8,230 bases of DNA from an uncultured Porphyromonadaceae bacterium (GCA_947176355.1 CAMWQY010000110.1:1-8230), one strand, 5' to 3'; shown: positions 1 through 6,671, counted from the stretch's first letter. Notes: a model not told the origin generated them from the sequence alone. Made by a program: numbers and translations.

Positions 1-1311
1 TACCCATACTGCATGTCCAATTTGAATAGAAGATTTCTCTGCAGTGTCTAAACGACGAATAGCTCCGGTAGGACAGACGTCAGAACAACGTGTACATTCT
101 GGTCTGCAATATCCATTCTCGTATGAAGATTCCGGTTGCATGAAGTTTTCGATGTCGGTCATCGGACGGAGAACTCCGTTAGGACATGCTGAAACACATA
201 GCTGGCAAGCAGTGCAATGATCATTAAGGTTTCGCAAGCTTATTGCTCCCGGAGGTGCTATACGAGTCTTTCTGTGAGGCTTCTTCTTGTCTTCAATGAC
301 AGCGAGGCCACCATCTACAATCTTGTCGGCTGCTGAAAGGGCTGATGTAGTGCCGAAAATAGCTGCAGTCGTAATGAATTGACGTCGGGCTCCATCTACT
401 TTTTCATTTGAAAGAGATGCTTTTTCTGCTTTGATTCCTACATATTTGAAAGACAATGCACCTTTGTGGCATTTTCCTATGCAATCGAAGCATGACACAC
501 AGCGAGAGTAATCTATCTTGTGATTTGGAATATCGATACATGATGCTTTGCAATTGCGAGAGCACAGCTTACAGTCAACGCACTTCGACTTGTCTATGAC
601 GATGCGAAATATTGCTAAACGTGAGAAGAAACCAAGTACGGTTCCTACCGGACAAATAGTATTGCAATAGGTCCTGCCATTTCTCCATGCAAGAATTGCT
701 AAAGCTATTAATGTTACGACTGCTACTACAAGCACACCATAGCCATATTGCCAATATTCCACTTGATAGAAAGAGTAGCTATTATGTTGTTCCGCCCAAA
801 TTGCAAGAAGATTATTCCCCCATATCCATATAGGTTTTAGAATACTTGAAGCAATTCTTCCGTATGCGCTATAGGGAGCGAGGATTGCAACCATGGAATT
901 TATTCCTAAAATGAGTGCGAGAAGCATAATCCCAAGAAATGTATATCTAAGGAAATTTAGAGGCCTTGAATAGGAATACCTATTTTTCTTCGATTTTTTA
1001 CCTAACCATCCGAATCCATCTTGCATTATTCCCAATGGGCATATCACAGAGCAATATAGCCTTCCAAAAAGCAACGTGAGAATGATTAGTCCTATTATAA
1101 CCAAGACATTCAGTGACAATATTGCCGGGAGAAACTGAATTTTAGCCATCCATCCGAAGATAGATTGCCATGTTCCCGTAAAATCAAAAAATAAAGGTGT
1201 TATCAATAGAATGCTGATTAGTGCAAGGATTATTCTGATCGTCCTTAAAGGTGTCTTTATATGATCTCTTTTAGTAATATTTTTTGTTGCTGAATTTTTG
1301 TTTTTATCCAT
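1..1311 (-). CDS. NapH/NapG-like membrane polyferredoxin, 4Fe-4S (partial, C-terminus off window)
   Basis: I translated this frame by hand: 437 codons from ATG at 1311 to the window edge without a stop. An in-frame TAA lies six codons upstream, so this is the first possible start. Hydrophobic segments at residues about 24-42, 63-82, 121-147 and 190-208 suggest four membrane helices. After helices 2 and 4 come matching motifs, GRLYCSVICPLG (C87, C91) and GRTYCNTICPVG (C216, C220), the duplicated CxxxCP signature of NapH/NosR-type membrane ferredoxins. Two 4Fe-4S motifs follow: C244, C247, C250 plus C254/C258, and C271, C274, C277, C281. Residues 308-328 (ARRQFITTAAIFG onward) look like a twin-arginine signal or fifth helix. 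Beyond it are a third motif (C366, C369, C372, C376) and a fourth (C402, C406, C409, C413), as in NapG-type periplasmic ferredoxins. The likely role is electron transfer from the quinone pool or cytoplasm to an exported acceptor. The partner is not visible, and no nitrate reductase gene lies in the window. Family confidence is high, physiological role low. Confidence 0.85.
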   Translation of the reverse strand, partial: MDKNKNSATKNITKRDHIKTPLRTIRIILALISILLITPLFFDFTGTWQSIFGWMAKIQFLPAILSLNVLVIIGLIILTLLFGRLYCSVICPLGIMQDGFGWLGKKSKKNRYSYSRPLNFLRYTFLGIMLLALILGINSMVAILAPYSAYGRIASSILKPIWIWGNNLLAIWAEQHNSYSFYQVEYWQYGYGVLVVAVVTLIALAILAWRNGRTYCNTICPVGTVLGFFSRLAIFRIVIDKSKCVDCKLCSRNCKASCIDIPNHKIDYSRCVSCFDCIGKCHKGALSFKYVGIKAEKASLSNEKVDGARRQFITTAAIFGTTSALSAADKIVDGGLAVIEDKKKPHRKTRIAPPGAISLRNLNDHCTACQLCVSACPNGVLRPMTDIENFMQPESSYENGYCRPECTRCSDVCPTGAIRRLDTAEKSSIQIGHAVWV

Positions 1312-1355
1312 ATAGCGTCCCTTGTGTTAGGAGATAATTTTTGATTTTTCTATGG

Positions 1356-1386
1356 CAAAATTAATAAAAAATCTATAAAATCCAAA
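1356..1386 (-). promoter_or_regulatory. Promoter of the membrane polyferredoxin gene
   Basis: On the minus strand, TAATTTTG (1363-1356) matches the Bacteroidetes -7 box TAnnTTTG. TTTG (1386-1383) lies 19 bases upstream as the -33 box. The -7 box is about 45 bases from the ATG at 1311, which leaves a short leader without a Shine-Dalgarno sequence. Confidence 0.7.
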
Positions 1387-1395
1387 ATCTTGAGT

Positions 1396-1429
1396 ATAAA
1401 ATAGGGGATAATTTATTAGAATTATCCCC
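1396..1429 (-). terminator. Intrinsic terminator of the GH43 gene
   Basis: A perfect 10-base inverted repeat (GGGGATAATT at 1404-1413, AATTATCCCC at 1420-1429) encloses a 6-base loop. Read on the minus strand, the stem is followed by TATTTTAT. It lies about 40 bases past the stop codon of the GH43 gene and just upstream of the next promoter, so it should insulate the two minus-strand genes. Confidence 0.75.
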
Positions 1430-1469
1430 GACTGATTTTATCATTTAAGTCAAAACGACTTCTTTATCC

Positions 1470-4103
1470 TTATCGTTGAATATACTTACGTCCGTTGCAA
1501 ATAACGATACCTTTATAAGTCTCATCTACCTCTTGACCAAAGATATTGAATATTTTCCCGGTAGATGGAAGCGTAATACCGGAGAGCTCCTCAACGCCCG
1601 TGTCAAGTCCGGAACCATCTATATATGATTTTTCGTTGACGAAAAAGAGAGTTATTTTTCCGGGTTTTGAAGCAATATTCATATTATATGAATAATTGTA
1701 TACCTTACCAGCGGTGGTAGTAATGATAGAATTCATAGAGAATTTGCCATTGTAATCGTATGAAGTATGCATATCTACCAACGAATTGTTCATATCATTT
1801 CTAAAAGTATCCCAATTGAAGTCGCTTGTGCAGCCATTATTGCTCGTGGTAGTATTATTCCAATTGTCACATCTAATTCCAAAATACTCTGTATACCCGC
1901 TTGCTCCGTGAGTTGAGTTTGCTCCATACAGACACCAGTTATGCCAATTTTCAGCGGCTCCTGAATAGTTGTAGAAATGAAAGTCAGCTGATTCTCCCAT
2001 CTTTAGTTCGTATTCTTCTTTTGAAAAATTGGTCCACCAACCGGAATTAAGATCTTTCTTCAGAGATTCAGGATAATAGACAGCTATGTTCGGTTGGTAT
2101 GTTTTATCTACTGTTGTTCGGGTGTAAGGTCCCATCTTAAGAATGTAATCACCGGATTTAACCTCGATGGAAAATGTAATGTCATGTCCGTCTTCCGTAG
2201 GTGAATAAATTCCATCGGGCGATAAAGTCTCAGGTTCAGCTTCTCCGGTAGATGAATTTCTCACATCAAATGTCAGACTGACATTATCAAATTGCGGTGC
2301 ATCACCGTGAATAACTGTATTGTCGTTTCCAATAAAGTAGTCAATTAAATTTTTATATGCATCAGCAATTGCACTCTTAGGGGTGAGTTTGTAAAGCCAT
2401 ACAGGCACTCCGCTCTTGCTGGTGGCTGTAAAACATATAGACGGCATCTCCTTGTATCCATCTACATTCTGGTTTATTGCTACGCCATAATATAAAATAT
2501 TGTTGATGTTCAATGTAATGTATGATTTCCCATCTTCTGAGTAAGCCCACGTGCCTGAGCGGTCACCTGATATCTTGCCATCTTCAGAAAGCTTGACTGT
2601 GACTGGTGTCGATTCAGCCATATTGTTATGATTTAGTTTATATGGATGGATTAGAAGCTTGTAGGTTCCGGCAATTTCATTGGGTGAGAAAAGTTGCTTG
2701 CTGTCAATGTCTGACTGACGAGTCTGTTTGCCCGTGAATCGGAAAGGCGAAGCTACAGGCCAACCAAGTTCATTGATAAAAAGCTGACGAATCCTGACGT
2801 TGAATCCCAAAGATCCGTTATTGAATTTTGTATGGTATACTACAAATGCATCACCCTCCGAATCTACTATAGCTGAATTATGCCCTTCTGCACATTCTCC
2901 TACGTTCATAGAGCCCCAATTATTCATGGCGCCGATGATTTTTATGCCTTTATTCGTGCCTGCTTTCGGACCGAAGTTAAGCTGATAATTAGTGTATGTC
3001 GCAGACGCGCCGGCACTGTCTTTATAAGGTCCATCAGGATTTGAAGAGCGGAAAATTCGCATTTCATATCCTCCATCAGGCGCTAAACCACCGTATGTCA
3101 CAAAGAGATAATAGTAGTCTCCGATCTTTTGGATATAAGGTCCTTCGCCGGATACATAGCATCCTCCCGCAATTAGTTTACCGAAGTATGGATCACTGGT
3201 ATAGCCTGTAAAAGAAGCTCCATTAGGGGCTTTGCCATTATAGGTTTTAGCTTCATAAGTACAAGTATAGTCTCGAAGACCTGTGCTTGGATCCAGTTTA
3301 ATTATGAAAATGCCTCCAGACCAAGAGCCATAGACCATCCAAAGTTGATCATTATCGTCAAAGAAAACGCAAGGATCAATGCAATTCGGCCAAAGGTTGC
3401 CCCAAGCAGATGTCTTGTAGCGGGATGGAAGTTGGTCAAGTTCTCCAAGTACAAGTTCGAGATCAGTGTCCTTATATGAAACACTTTTCCCAGAATAAGT
3501 CTGGCCATTAAAGCCGCTACTTATTATAGGAGCTTGGTATTTGAAGGGACCGGTGGGTTTGTCAGAAGTGAGGAGAACAATAGTAGATGCCCAGTAGTCG
3601 CCGTTAAGCGACAAGTACATGCACCATTTTCCCATATTGGGGTTGAAAATTATGTCAGGGGCCCATTGGTCGCCGGCGATCCAATTGGCTTCACTTACAG
3701 GTTTGCGATCTCCAACTTGGATTCCGGCGTATGTGGCGCAAAATGCCCCGGCGTTAAAAGATCGAAGTGTTTCTGTCGTGGTGACACCGTTACGTGTCAC
3801 TTGCACAGTATGTTCGGGACTTGATTTGAATTCCTGGGCGTAACCTTTGGTATATATACTTGAATTGTTGATACCGGTAAGATTTATAAGATCTGTAGTC
3901 TTGCCGAATCCTATATGAGAACCCATAATATAATAAGTAGCATCATCCGGGTTATAATATATAGAAGGATCATGGATCCCTACCTCTTTGTATGATTTAG
4001 AAGTCGGCATGTCAGCGATATCATTTATAGATAATTCTGTCTGAGCATTTCCTCCTAAAGATATAAGAAATGCAGATAGCAAAATGATGGTGTTTCTGTA
4101 CAT
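1470..4103 (-). CDS. Secreted GH43 endo-arabinanase-like glycoside hydrolase, multidomain
   Basis: An 877-residue protein predicted to cut alpha-1,5-arabinan or a related arabinose-containing glycan outside the cytoplasm. Residues 1-20 form a signal peptide ending GNA, before QTE; there is no lipobox cysteine. The GH43 five-bladed propeller spans about 40-455. HDPS carries the likely general base D45, NCIDPC the pKa-modulating D243, and SGEGPYI the general acid E320. EGHNS (H408) fits the metal-binding His of arabinanases, and VRIRQLFINELGWPV closes the fold. Loops at about 91-117 and 197-238 look like insertions. Residues about 470-575 (EIAGTYKLL ... VWLYKLTP) resemble the beta-barrel C-terminal domain of the long Bacillus Abn2-type endo-arabinanases (GH43_C). 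Residues 600-830 are a Trp/Asn-rich module with GWWTNFS and NWHNWCLYG, possibly carbohydrate-binding. Residues 841-877 form a short C-terminal tail. No susC/susD-type gene is nearby, so a polysaccharide utilisation locus is not shown. GH43 is confident; exact substrate is inferred, and arabinofuranosidase or xylosidase activity is possible. Confidence 0.9.
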   Translation of the reverse strand: MYRNTIILLSAFLISLGGNAQTELSINDIADMPTSKSYKEVGIHDPSIYYNPDDATYYIMGSHIGFGKTTDLINLTGINNSSIYTKGYAQEFKSSPEHTVQVTRNGVTTTETLRSFNAGAFCATYAGIQVGDRKPVSEANWIAGDQWAPDIIFNPNMGKWCMYLSLNGDYWASTIVLLTSDKPTGPFKYQAPIISSGFNGQTYSGKSVSYKDTDLELVLGELDQLPSRYKTSAWGNLWPNCIDPCVFFDDNDQLWMVYGSWSGGIFIIKLDPSTGLRDYTCTYEAKTYNGKAPNGASFTGYTSDPYFGKLIAGGCYVSGEGPYIQKIGDYYYLFVTYGGLAPDGGYEMRIFRSSNPDGPYKDSAGASATYTNYQLNFGPKAGTNKGIKIIGAMNNWGSMNVGECAEGHNSAIVDSEGDAFVVYHTKFNNGSLGFNVRIRQLFINELGWPVASPFRFTGKQTRQSDIDSKQLFSPNEIAGTYKLLIHPYKLNHNNMAESTPVTVKLSEDGKISGDRSGTWAYSEDGKSYITLNINNILYYGVAINQNVDGYKEMPSICFTATSKSGVPVWLYKLTPKSAIADAYKNLIDYFIGNDNTVIHGDAPQFDNVSLTFDVRNSSTGEAEPETLSPDGIYSPTEDGHDITFSIEVKSGDYILKMGPYTRTTVDKTYQPNIAVYYPESLKKDLNSGWWTNFSKEEYELKMGESADFHFYNYSGAAENWHNWCLYGANSTHGASGYTEYFGIRCDNWNNTTTSNNGCTSDFNWDTFRNDMNNSLVDMHTSYDYNGKFSMNSIITTTAGKVYNYSYNMNIASKPGKITLFFVNEKSYIDGSGLDTGVEELSGITLPSTGKIFNIFGQEVDETYKGIVICNGRKYIQR

Positions 4104-4152
4104 TGTTTTTATATGTTAGGTTACTTTTTTTGGTAGATTTATTATTCGTTTA

Positions 4153-4183
4153 CAAAAGTAATGAAAATATTGCAATACGCAAA
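4153..4183 (-). promoter_or_regulatory. Promoter of the GH43 gene
   Basis: On the minus strand, TACTTTTG (4160-4153) fits TAnnTTTG, with TTTG (4183-4180) 19 bases upstream. The -7 box is about 50 bases from the ATG at 4103. The leader is A-rich next to the start (ATATAAAAACA) and has no Shine-Dalgarno sequence, as is usual in Bacteroidetes. Confidence 0.7.
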
Positions 4184-4303
4184 ATAAAGTGAGAAAAATA
4201 AATCTGTATTATTTATAATTGTTACTGTAAAGGATTAAATAGAATTTGAGTAGCTAAGCTTTGTCTTTAAGCATAATGTATCGAAATTTCTGACAAATTT
4301 ATT

Positions 4304-4333
4304 TTTGATATATGTTTTTTTTTATTAACTTTG
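4304..4333 (+). promoter_or_regulatory. Promoter of the 232-residue secreted protein gene
   Basis: TAACTTTG (4326-4333) matches the -7 box TAnnTTTG. TTTG (4304-4307) lies 18 bases upstream, one base shorter than the usual spacing. Transcription would start near 4340, which gives an A-rich leader of about 25 bases before the ATG at 4365, without a Shine-Dalgarno sequence. Confidence 0.65.
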
Positions 4334-4364
4334 CATTTAAAAAATAAAAATCAAAACGAATAAT

Positions 4365-5063
4365 ATGAAGAAAATTCTACTAAGTGCAGCCCTGGTGGCT
4401 GTTTGCGCATCAGCTAATGCTGAGGATTTTTCAAAACTCTTTAAGATCACATATAATGATGAGATCATCGAAATCGGTCAGACTGTGACGGATAGTTATT
4501 ATTACGATCCAATTCTCAAGGACTATCCGGAGCTTGCCGGCGAAGATTGGATCGGATCTTACGAAAGCAAATCAGAAATATTTGCCACAAATATTTCTGA
4601 GGAACCTCAAAAACTTGAATTTCGCATGCAGTACGTGACTCCTACGCTCGAAGAATTCAATGCTAACTCAGCTCTCGGCGCTCCTTCTTTGTGTTTCTTT
4701 AGTGAAAATGGTGAAGCTAACTGTCTGCCAAATCCATTAGAATTTAATAGTGAAATGCCTCAAAAAGCTATCAGTGCTGAAGAATATTTGAGAATGGACG
4801 TAGAACAATTGAGTTTCACAGATCTTACTCCAGTCACTGTTAAACTTGAGATGAGAGTTATGGACGAAGGCAAGGAGATAGCCAATGCATTTATCTTTGT
4901 AAACTTCACACATCAGACAGACACTACTATGGCTGTGGACGGCATTCAGGCAGAATCATCCTCTGAATATTACACGATTCAGGGTTTGCGTGTAGCAGAT
5001 CCACAGAAAGGTCAGATCTACATTGAACGTAAAGGTTCTAAAGTTACAAAACGTATCTTCTAA
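4365..5063 (+). CDS. Secreted protein of unknown function with a Bacteroidales C-terminal tail
   Basis: I do not recognise a named family. The 232-residue product starts with a clear signal peptide (MKKILLSAALVAVCASANA, cleavage after residue 19). C14 is not in a lipobox, because the residue before it is Val. The mature part, about 20-190, alternates short beta-prone stretches with acidic loops. FKITYNDEIIEIGQTV near its start, ATNISEEPQKLEF in the middle and VTVKLEMRV plus FIFVNF near the end suggest a single Ig-like beta-sandwich. Two cysteines (C110, C120, in SLCFFSENGEANC) could form a disulfide. Residues about 192-232 are a tail, with YYTIQGLRV, KGQIYIERKG and SKVTKRIF, of a type common at the ends of exported Bacteroidales proteins. 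The ATG is preceded by a promoter and AT-rich leader, and the gene ends at a strong terminator, so it looks monocistronic. No catalytic motif is visible; a structural, binding or envelope role is the most that can be inferred. Confidence 0.88.
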   Translation: MKKILLSAALVAVCASANAEDFSKLFKITYNDEIIEIGQTVTDSYYYDPILKDYPELAGEDWIGSYESKSEIFATNISEEPQKLEFRMQYVTPTLEEFNANSALGAPSLCFFSENGEANCLPNPLEFNSEMPQKAISAEEYLRMDVEQLSFTDLTPVTVKLEMRVMDEGKEIANAFIFVNFTHQTDTTMAVDGIQAESSSEYYTIQGLRVADPQKGQIYIERKGSKVTKRIF

Positions 5064-5086
5064 AGCACATAATAACTCAATAAAGA

Positions 5087-5127
5087 AAACACCGTCGGAC
5101 AATAAATCTGACGGTGTTTATTTTTTT
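5087..5127. terminator. Shared terminator between convergent genes (secreted protein and pth)
   Basis: A 13-base-pair stem (5087-5099 with 5107-5119, one G-U pair) has a 7-base loop and is followed on the plus strand by seven T residues (5121-5127). On the minus strand the same stem is followed by TTTTCTTTATT. It lies about 24 bases after the plus-strand stop codon and about 30 bases past the stop of pth, so it probably ends transcription from both sides; the plus-strand side is stronger. Confidence 0.9.
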
Positions 5128-5150
5128 AATTAAGGATGGAGCTTAAGCAA

Positions 5151-5792
5151 TCAATTGAAATGATTCATAGCGAAAGCCGGACCCGAAAGACAGTATGCGG
5201 AGACACAGTCTGCTGCCTTGTCAAGAATAGCCGGGAGCTCTTTCCGCTCCTCAGGCGTAAATACACCAAGGACGAAGTCAATCTGATGGCCACGTGTAAA
5301 TTCATTGCCGACGCCAATTCTCAGACGAGCATAATTTGAATTGCCTAATTCAGAAGCAATGTTCTTCAATCCGTTATGACCTCCATCAGAACCACGTTGC
5401 TTCAATCGTATAGAGCCGAAAGGAAGTGCAAGGTCATCAACTACAATTAGAAGATTTTCCAAAGGAAGCTTTTCTTGATTCATCCAATAGCGAACGGCGA
5501 CGCCACTGAGGTTCATAAACGTTGAGGGCTTGAGAAGCATCAGCTCGCAATTCTTAATCTTCACTGTTGTCATATCGCCATATCGACAAGATTTCCATGT
5601 AGCACCTGTCCTATCAGCAAGCACATCCACTACCATAAATCCTGCATTGTGGCGTGTGCCTACGTAGTCAGGTCCGATATTTCCAAGTCCTACAATAAGA
5701 AACTTTTTCATAGCAGTAATATTTTCAGAGTCATTCTTCTGACTTTGATTGTCATGATGGAAGAGACTCATAATAAAATCCCAAAAACTCAT
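5151..5792 (-). CDS. pth: Peptidyl-tRNA hydrolase
   Basis: This cytoplasmic enzyme cleaves the ester bond of peptidyl-tRNA released from stalled ribosomes and so recycles the tRNA. The 213-residue frame carries the Pth signatures: [13 protein letters not shown] (N38), TRHNAGF with the catalytic His H48, [10 protein letters not shown] (N94), VVDD (D119 or D120) and [10 protein letters not shown] (H139, N140). These correspond to N10, H20, N68, D93 and H113/N114 of the E. coli enzyme. Two starts are possible. ATG at 5792, one codon after an in-frame TAA-GAT, adds 27 residues ([13 protein letters not shown] onward). ATG at 5711 gives [11 protein letters not shown], the usual Pth N-terminus, and a product of 186 residues, the normal family size. 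I list the longer frame but think 5711 is at least as likely. The gene lies downstream of rplY, a common Bacteroidetes pair, with a hairpin between them that may reduce read-through. It ends at the shared terminator. Confidence 0.95.
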   Translation of the reverse strand: MSFWDFIMSLFHHDNQSQKNDSENITAMKKFLIVGLGNIGPDYVGTRHNAGFMVVDVLADRTGATWKSCRYGDMTTVKIKNCELMLLKPSTFMNLSGVAVRYWMNQEKLPLENLLIVVDDLALPFGSIRLKQRGSDGGHNGLKNIASELGNSNYARLRIGVGNEFTRGHQIDFVLGVFTPEERKELPAILDKAADCVSAYCLSGPAFAMNHFN

Positions 5793-5819
5793 ATCTTAAG
5801 AGTGAGGGGCTAAATGTTA

Positions 5820-5851
5820 AAATAAAGGCGATATGGTGTTTCCATATCGCC
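5820..5851 (-). terminator. Hairpin between rplY and pth, probable (partial) terminator
   Basis: A perfect 10-base inverted repeat (GGCGATATGG at 5827-5836, CCATATCGCC at 5842-5851) encloses a 5-base loop. On the minus strand it begins about 27 bases past the rplY stop and is followed by TTTATTTTAA, an interrupted T-tract. On the plus strand it is followed by CGATAATTTTTT. No good TAnnTTTG promoter is seen between it and pth, so it may act as a partial terminator or as an mRNA 3-prime stabiliser within one transcript. Confidence 0.7.
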
Positions 5852-5877
5852 CGATAATTTTTTGTTGGCAATCGTGA

Positions 5878-6525
5878 TTAATCTGCCTTTGCAGCCGCAC
5901 CACGAGCAGCTCTTGTAAGCTGAACTGCACAAACGACAGCATTCTTTGCATTCATCAGCTCGAGACCTTCGAAGTGGAGGTCGCCAACTGCGAGTGACTT
6001 GCCAAGACCAAGGTGGTCAACATTGACAACGAGCTGTTCGGGGATTTCGTTATAAAGAGCTTTAACTTTAAGCTTACGCATAGAGAGCTGGAGCTTACCA
6101 CCGGCCTTCACACCTTCAGCGTGACCTTCGATCTTAACAGGCACTTCCATGATGATTGGCTTATCGGGATAAACTTCGAGGAAGTCGATGTGGAGGACAG
6201 TGTCCTTAACAGGCTGGAATGCAAGATCCTTCATCACTGCCTTGCGTACCTTTCCATTGAGTTCGAGGTCGATTTCGAAAATGTCAGGAGTGTAGATGAG
6301 CTTACGCACGTCTTCAGATGTAACTGTGATGTCGGTAGTGATCATACCGCGCTTTGCATCGAGTTCTACGAGTTTCTCACCCGGCTCAAGAGCAGCAGTA
6401 TAGGGGAGTTCTACGATTTTGCCACCGTTAAGCACAGCGGGAATTTTTCCTTCTTTGCGGAGGGCTTTCACAGCCTTTTTGCCGAGATCCTGACGAGCCT
6501 CAGCCTTGAGATTGAATTTCTTCAT
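5878..6525 (-). CDS. rplY: Ribosomal protein bL25, long CTC form
   Basis: This large-subunit protein binds 5S rRNA near loop E. The product is 215 residues. The N-terminal 5S-binding domain (about 1-92) opens with MKKFNLKAEARQDLGKKAVK and LRKEGKIPAVLNGG, typical of bL25. A second beta-rich TL5/CTC domain (about 95-190) includes VLHIDFLEVYPDKPIIMEVP and EGVKAGGKLQ. The last residues are Ala-rich and probably flexible (RAARGAAAKAD). This two-domain form is the usual one outside the gamma-proteobacteria, where the short form lacks the second domain. The ATG at 6525 is preceded by CACATCAAAGAA, without a Shine-Dalgarno sequence, and by a leader of about 108 bases from a strong-looking promoter. 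It lies upstream of pth, probably in one unit. Strong codon bias here produces a long open frame on the opposite strand. Confidence 0.97.
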   Translation of the reverse strand: MKKFNLKAEARQDLGKKAVKALRKEGKIPAVLNGGKIVELPYTAALEPGEKLVELDAKRGMITTDITVTSEDVRKLIYTPDIFEIDLELNGKVRKAVMKDLAFQPVKDTVLHIDFLEVYPDKPIIMEVPVKIEGHAEGVKAGGKLQLSMRKLKVKALYNEIPEQLVVNVDHLGLGKSLAVGDLHFEGLELMNAKNAVVCAVQLTRAARGAAAKAD

Positions 6526-6634
6526 TTCTTTGATGTGTTACTAAAAATATTGAATATTTCCCATCACACTGTGGGTCCGACTCATGGCATTCACGATGCC
6601 TTTCAGCCGCCCTTTATTGCTTTTGGGCTTTTCT
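6526..6634 (-). promoter_or_regulatory. Leader (5-prime UTR) of rplY with several small hairpins
   Basis: Between the predicted transcription start (near 6634) and the rplY ATG lie about 108 bases, longer than the other leaders here. It can form a 5-bp hairpin GGCAT/ATGCC (6586-6600), a 4-bp CCCA/TGGG stem (6560-6575) and an AT palindrome centred on 6552, close to the start codon. Ribosomal protein genes often carry structured autoregulatory leaders; that this is one is inference only. Confidence 0.4.
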
Positions 6635-6639
6635 GACTG

Positions 6640-6671
6640 CAAAATTACAAAAAATATTTGGATTTACCAAA
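6640..6671 (-). promoter_or_regulatory. Promoter of rplY (and probably pth)
   Basis: On the minus strand, TAATTTTG (6647-6640) matches TAnnTTTG, with TTTG (6671-6668) 20 bases upstream. It lies in the gap after the nuclease gene, so rplY can be transcribed independently of that gene. I see no clear terminator between the nuclease stop codon (6718) and this promoter. Confidence 0.75.

Larger units (their letters stand above)
4104..4364. other. Divergent intergenic region between the GH43 gene and a secreted-protein gene
   Basis: This 261-base AT-rich region separates two divergently transcribed genes for exported proteins. Apart from the two promoters listed separately, I see no gene, tRNA, riboswitch-like structure or obvious operator repeat in the middle part (about 4185-4300). 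Confidence 0.6.

Noticed and set aside
3534..3843. Overlapping plus-strand open frames opposite the GH43 gene
   Set aside because: They lie fully inside a confident GH43 catalytic domain and have no recognisable protein features.
4250..4264. Possible second promoter box TAAGCTTTG upstream of the secreted-protein gene
   Set aside because: It has three rather than two bases between TA and TTTG; the box at 4326-4333 fits better and is closer to the gene.
4389..4412. Lipobox around C14 of the 232-residue protein
   Set aside because: The residue before the cysteine is Val, not Gly, Ala or Ser, while a good signal peptidase I site (ANA) lies at residues 17-19.
6560..6600. tRNA-like T-arm (GGGTCCGACTC) in the rplY leader
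   Set aside because: No TTCRA loop with flanking 5-bp stem, no acceptor stem and no anticodon arm can be drawn.
6013..6636. 207-codon open frame on the plus strand opposite rplY
   Set aside because: It mirrors the strongly biased codon use of rplY, has no promoter or family features, and the opposite strand encodes an unmistakable bL25.
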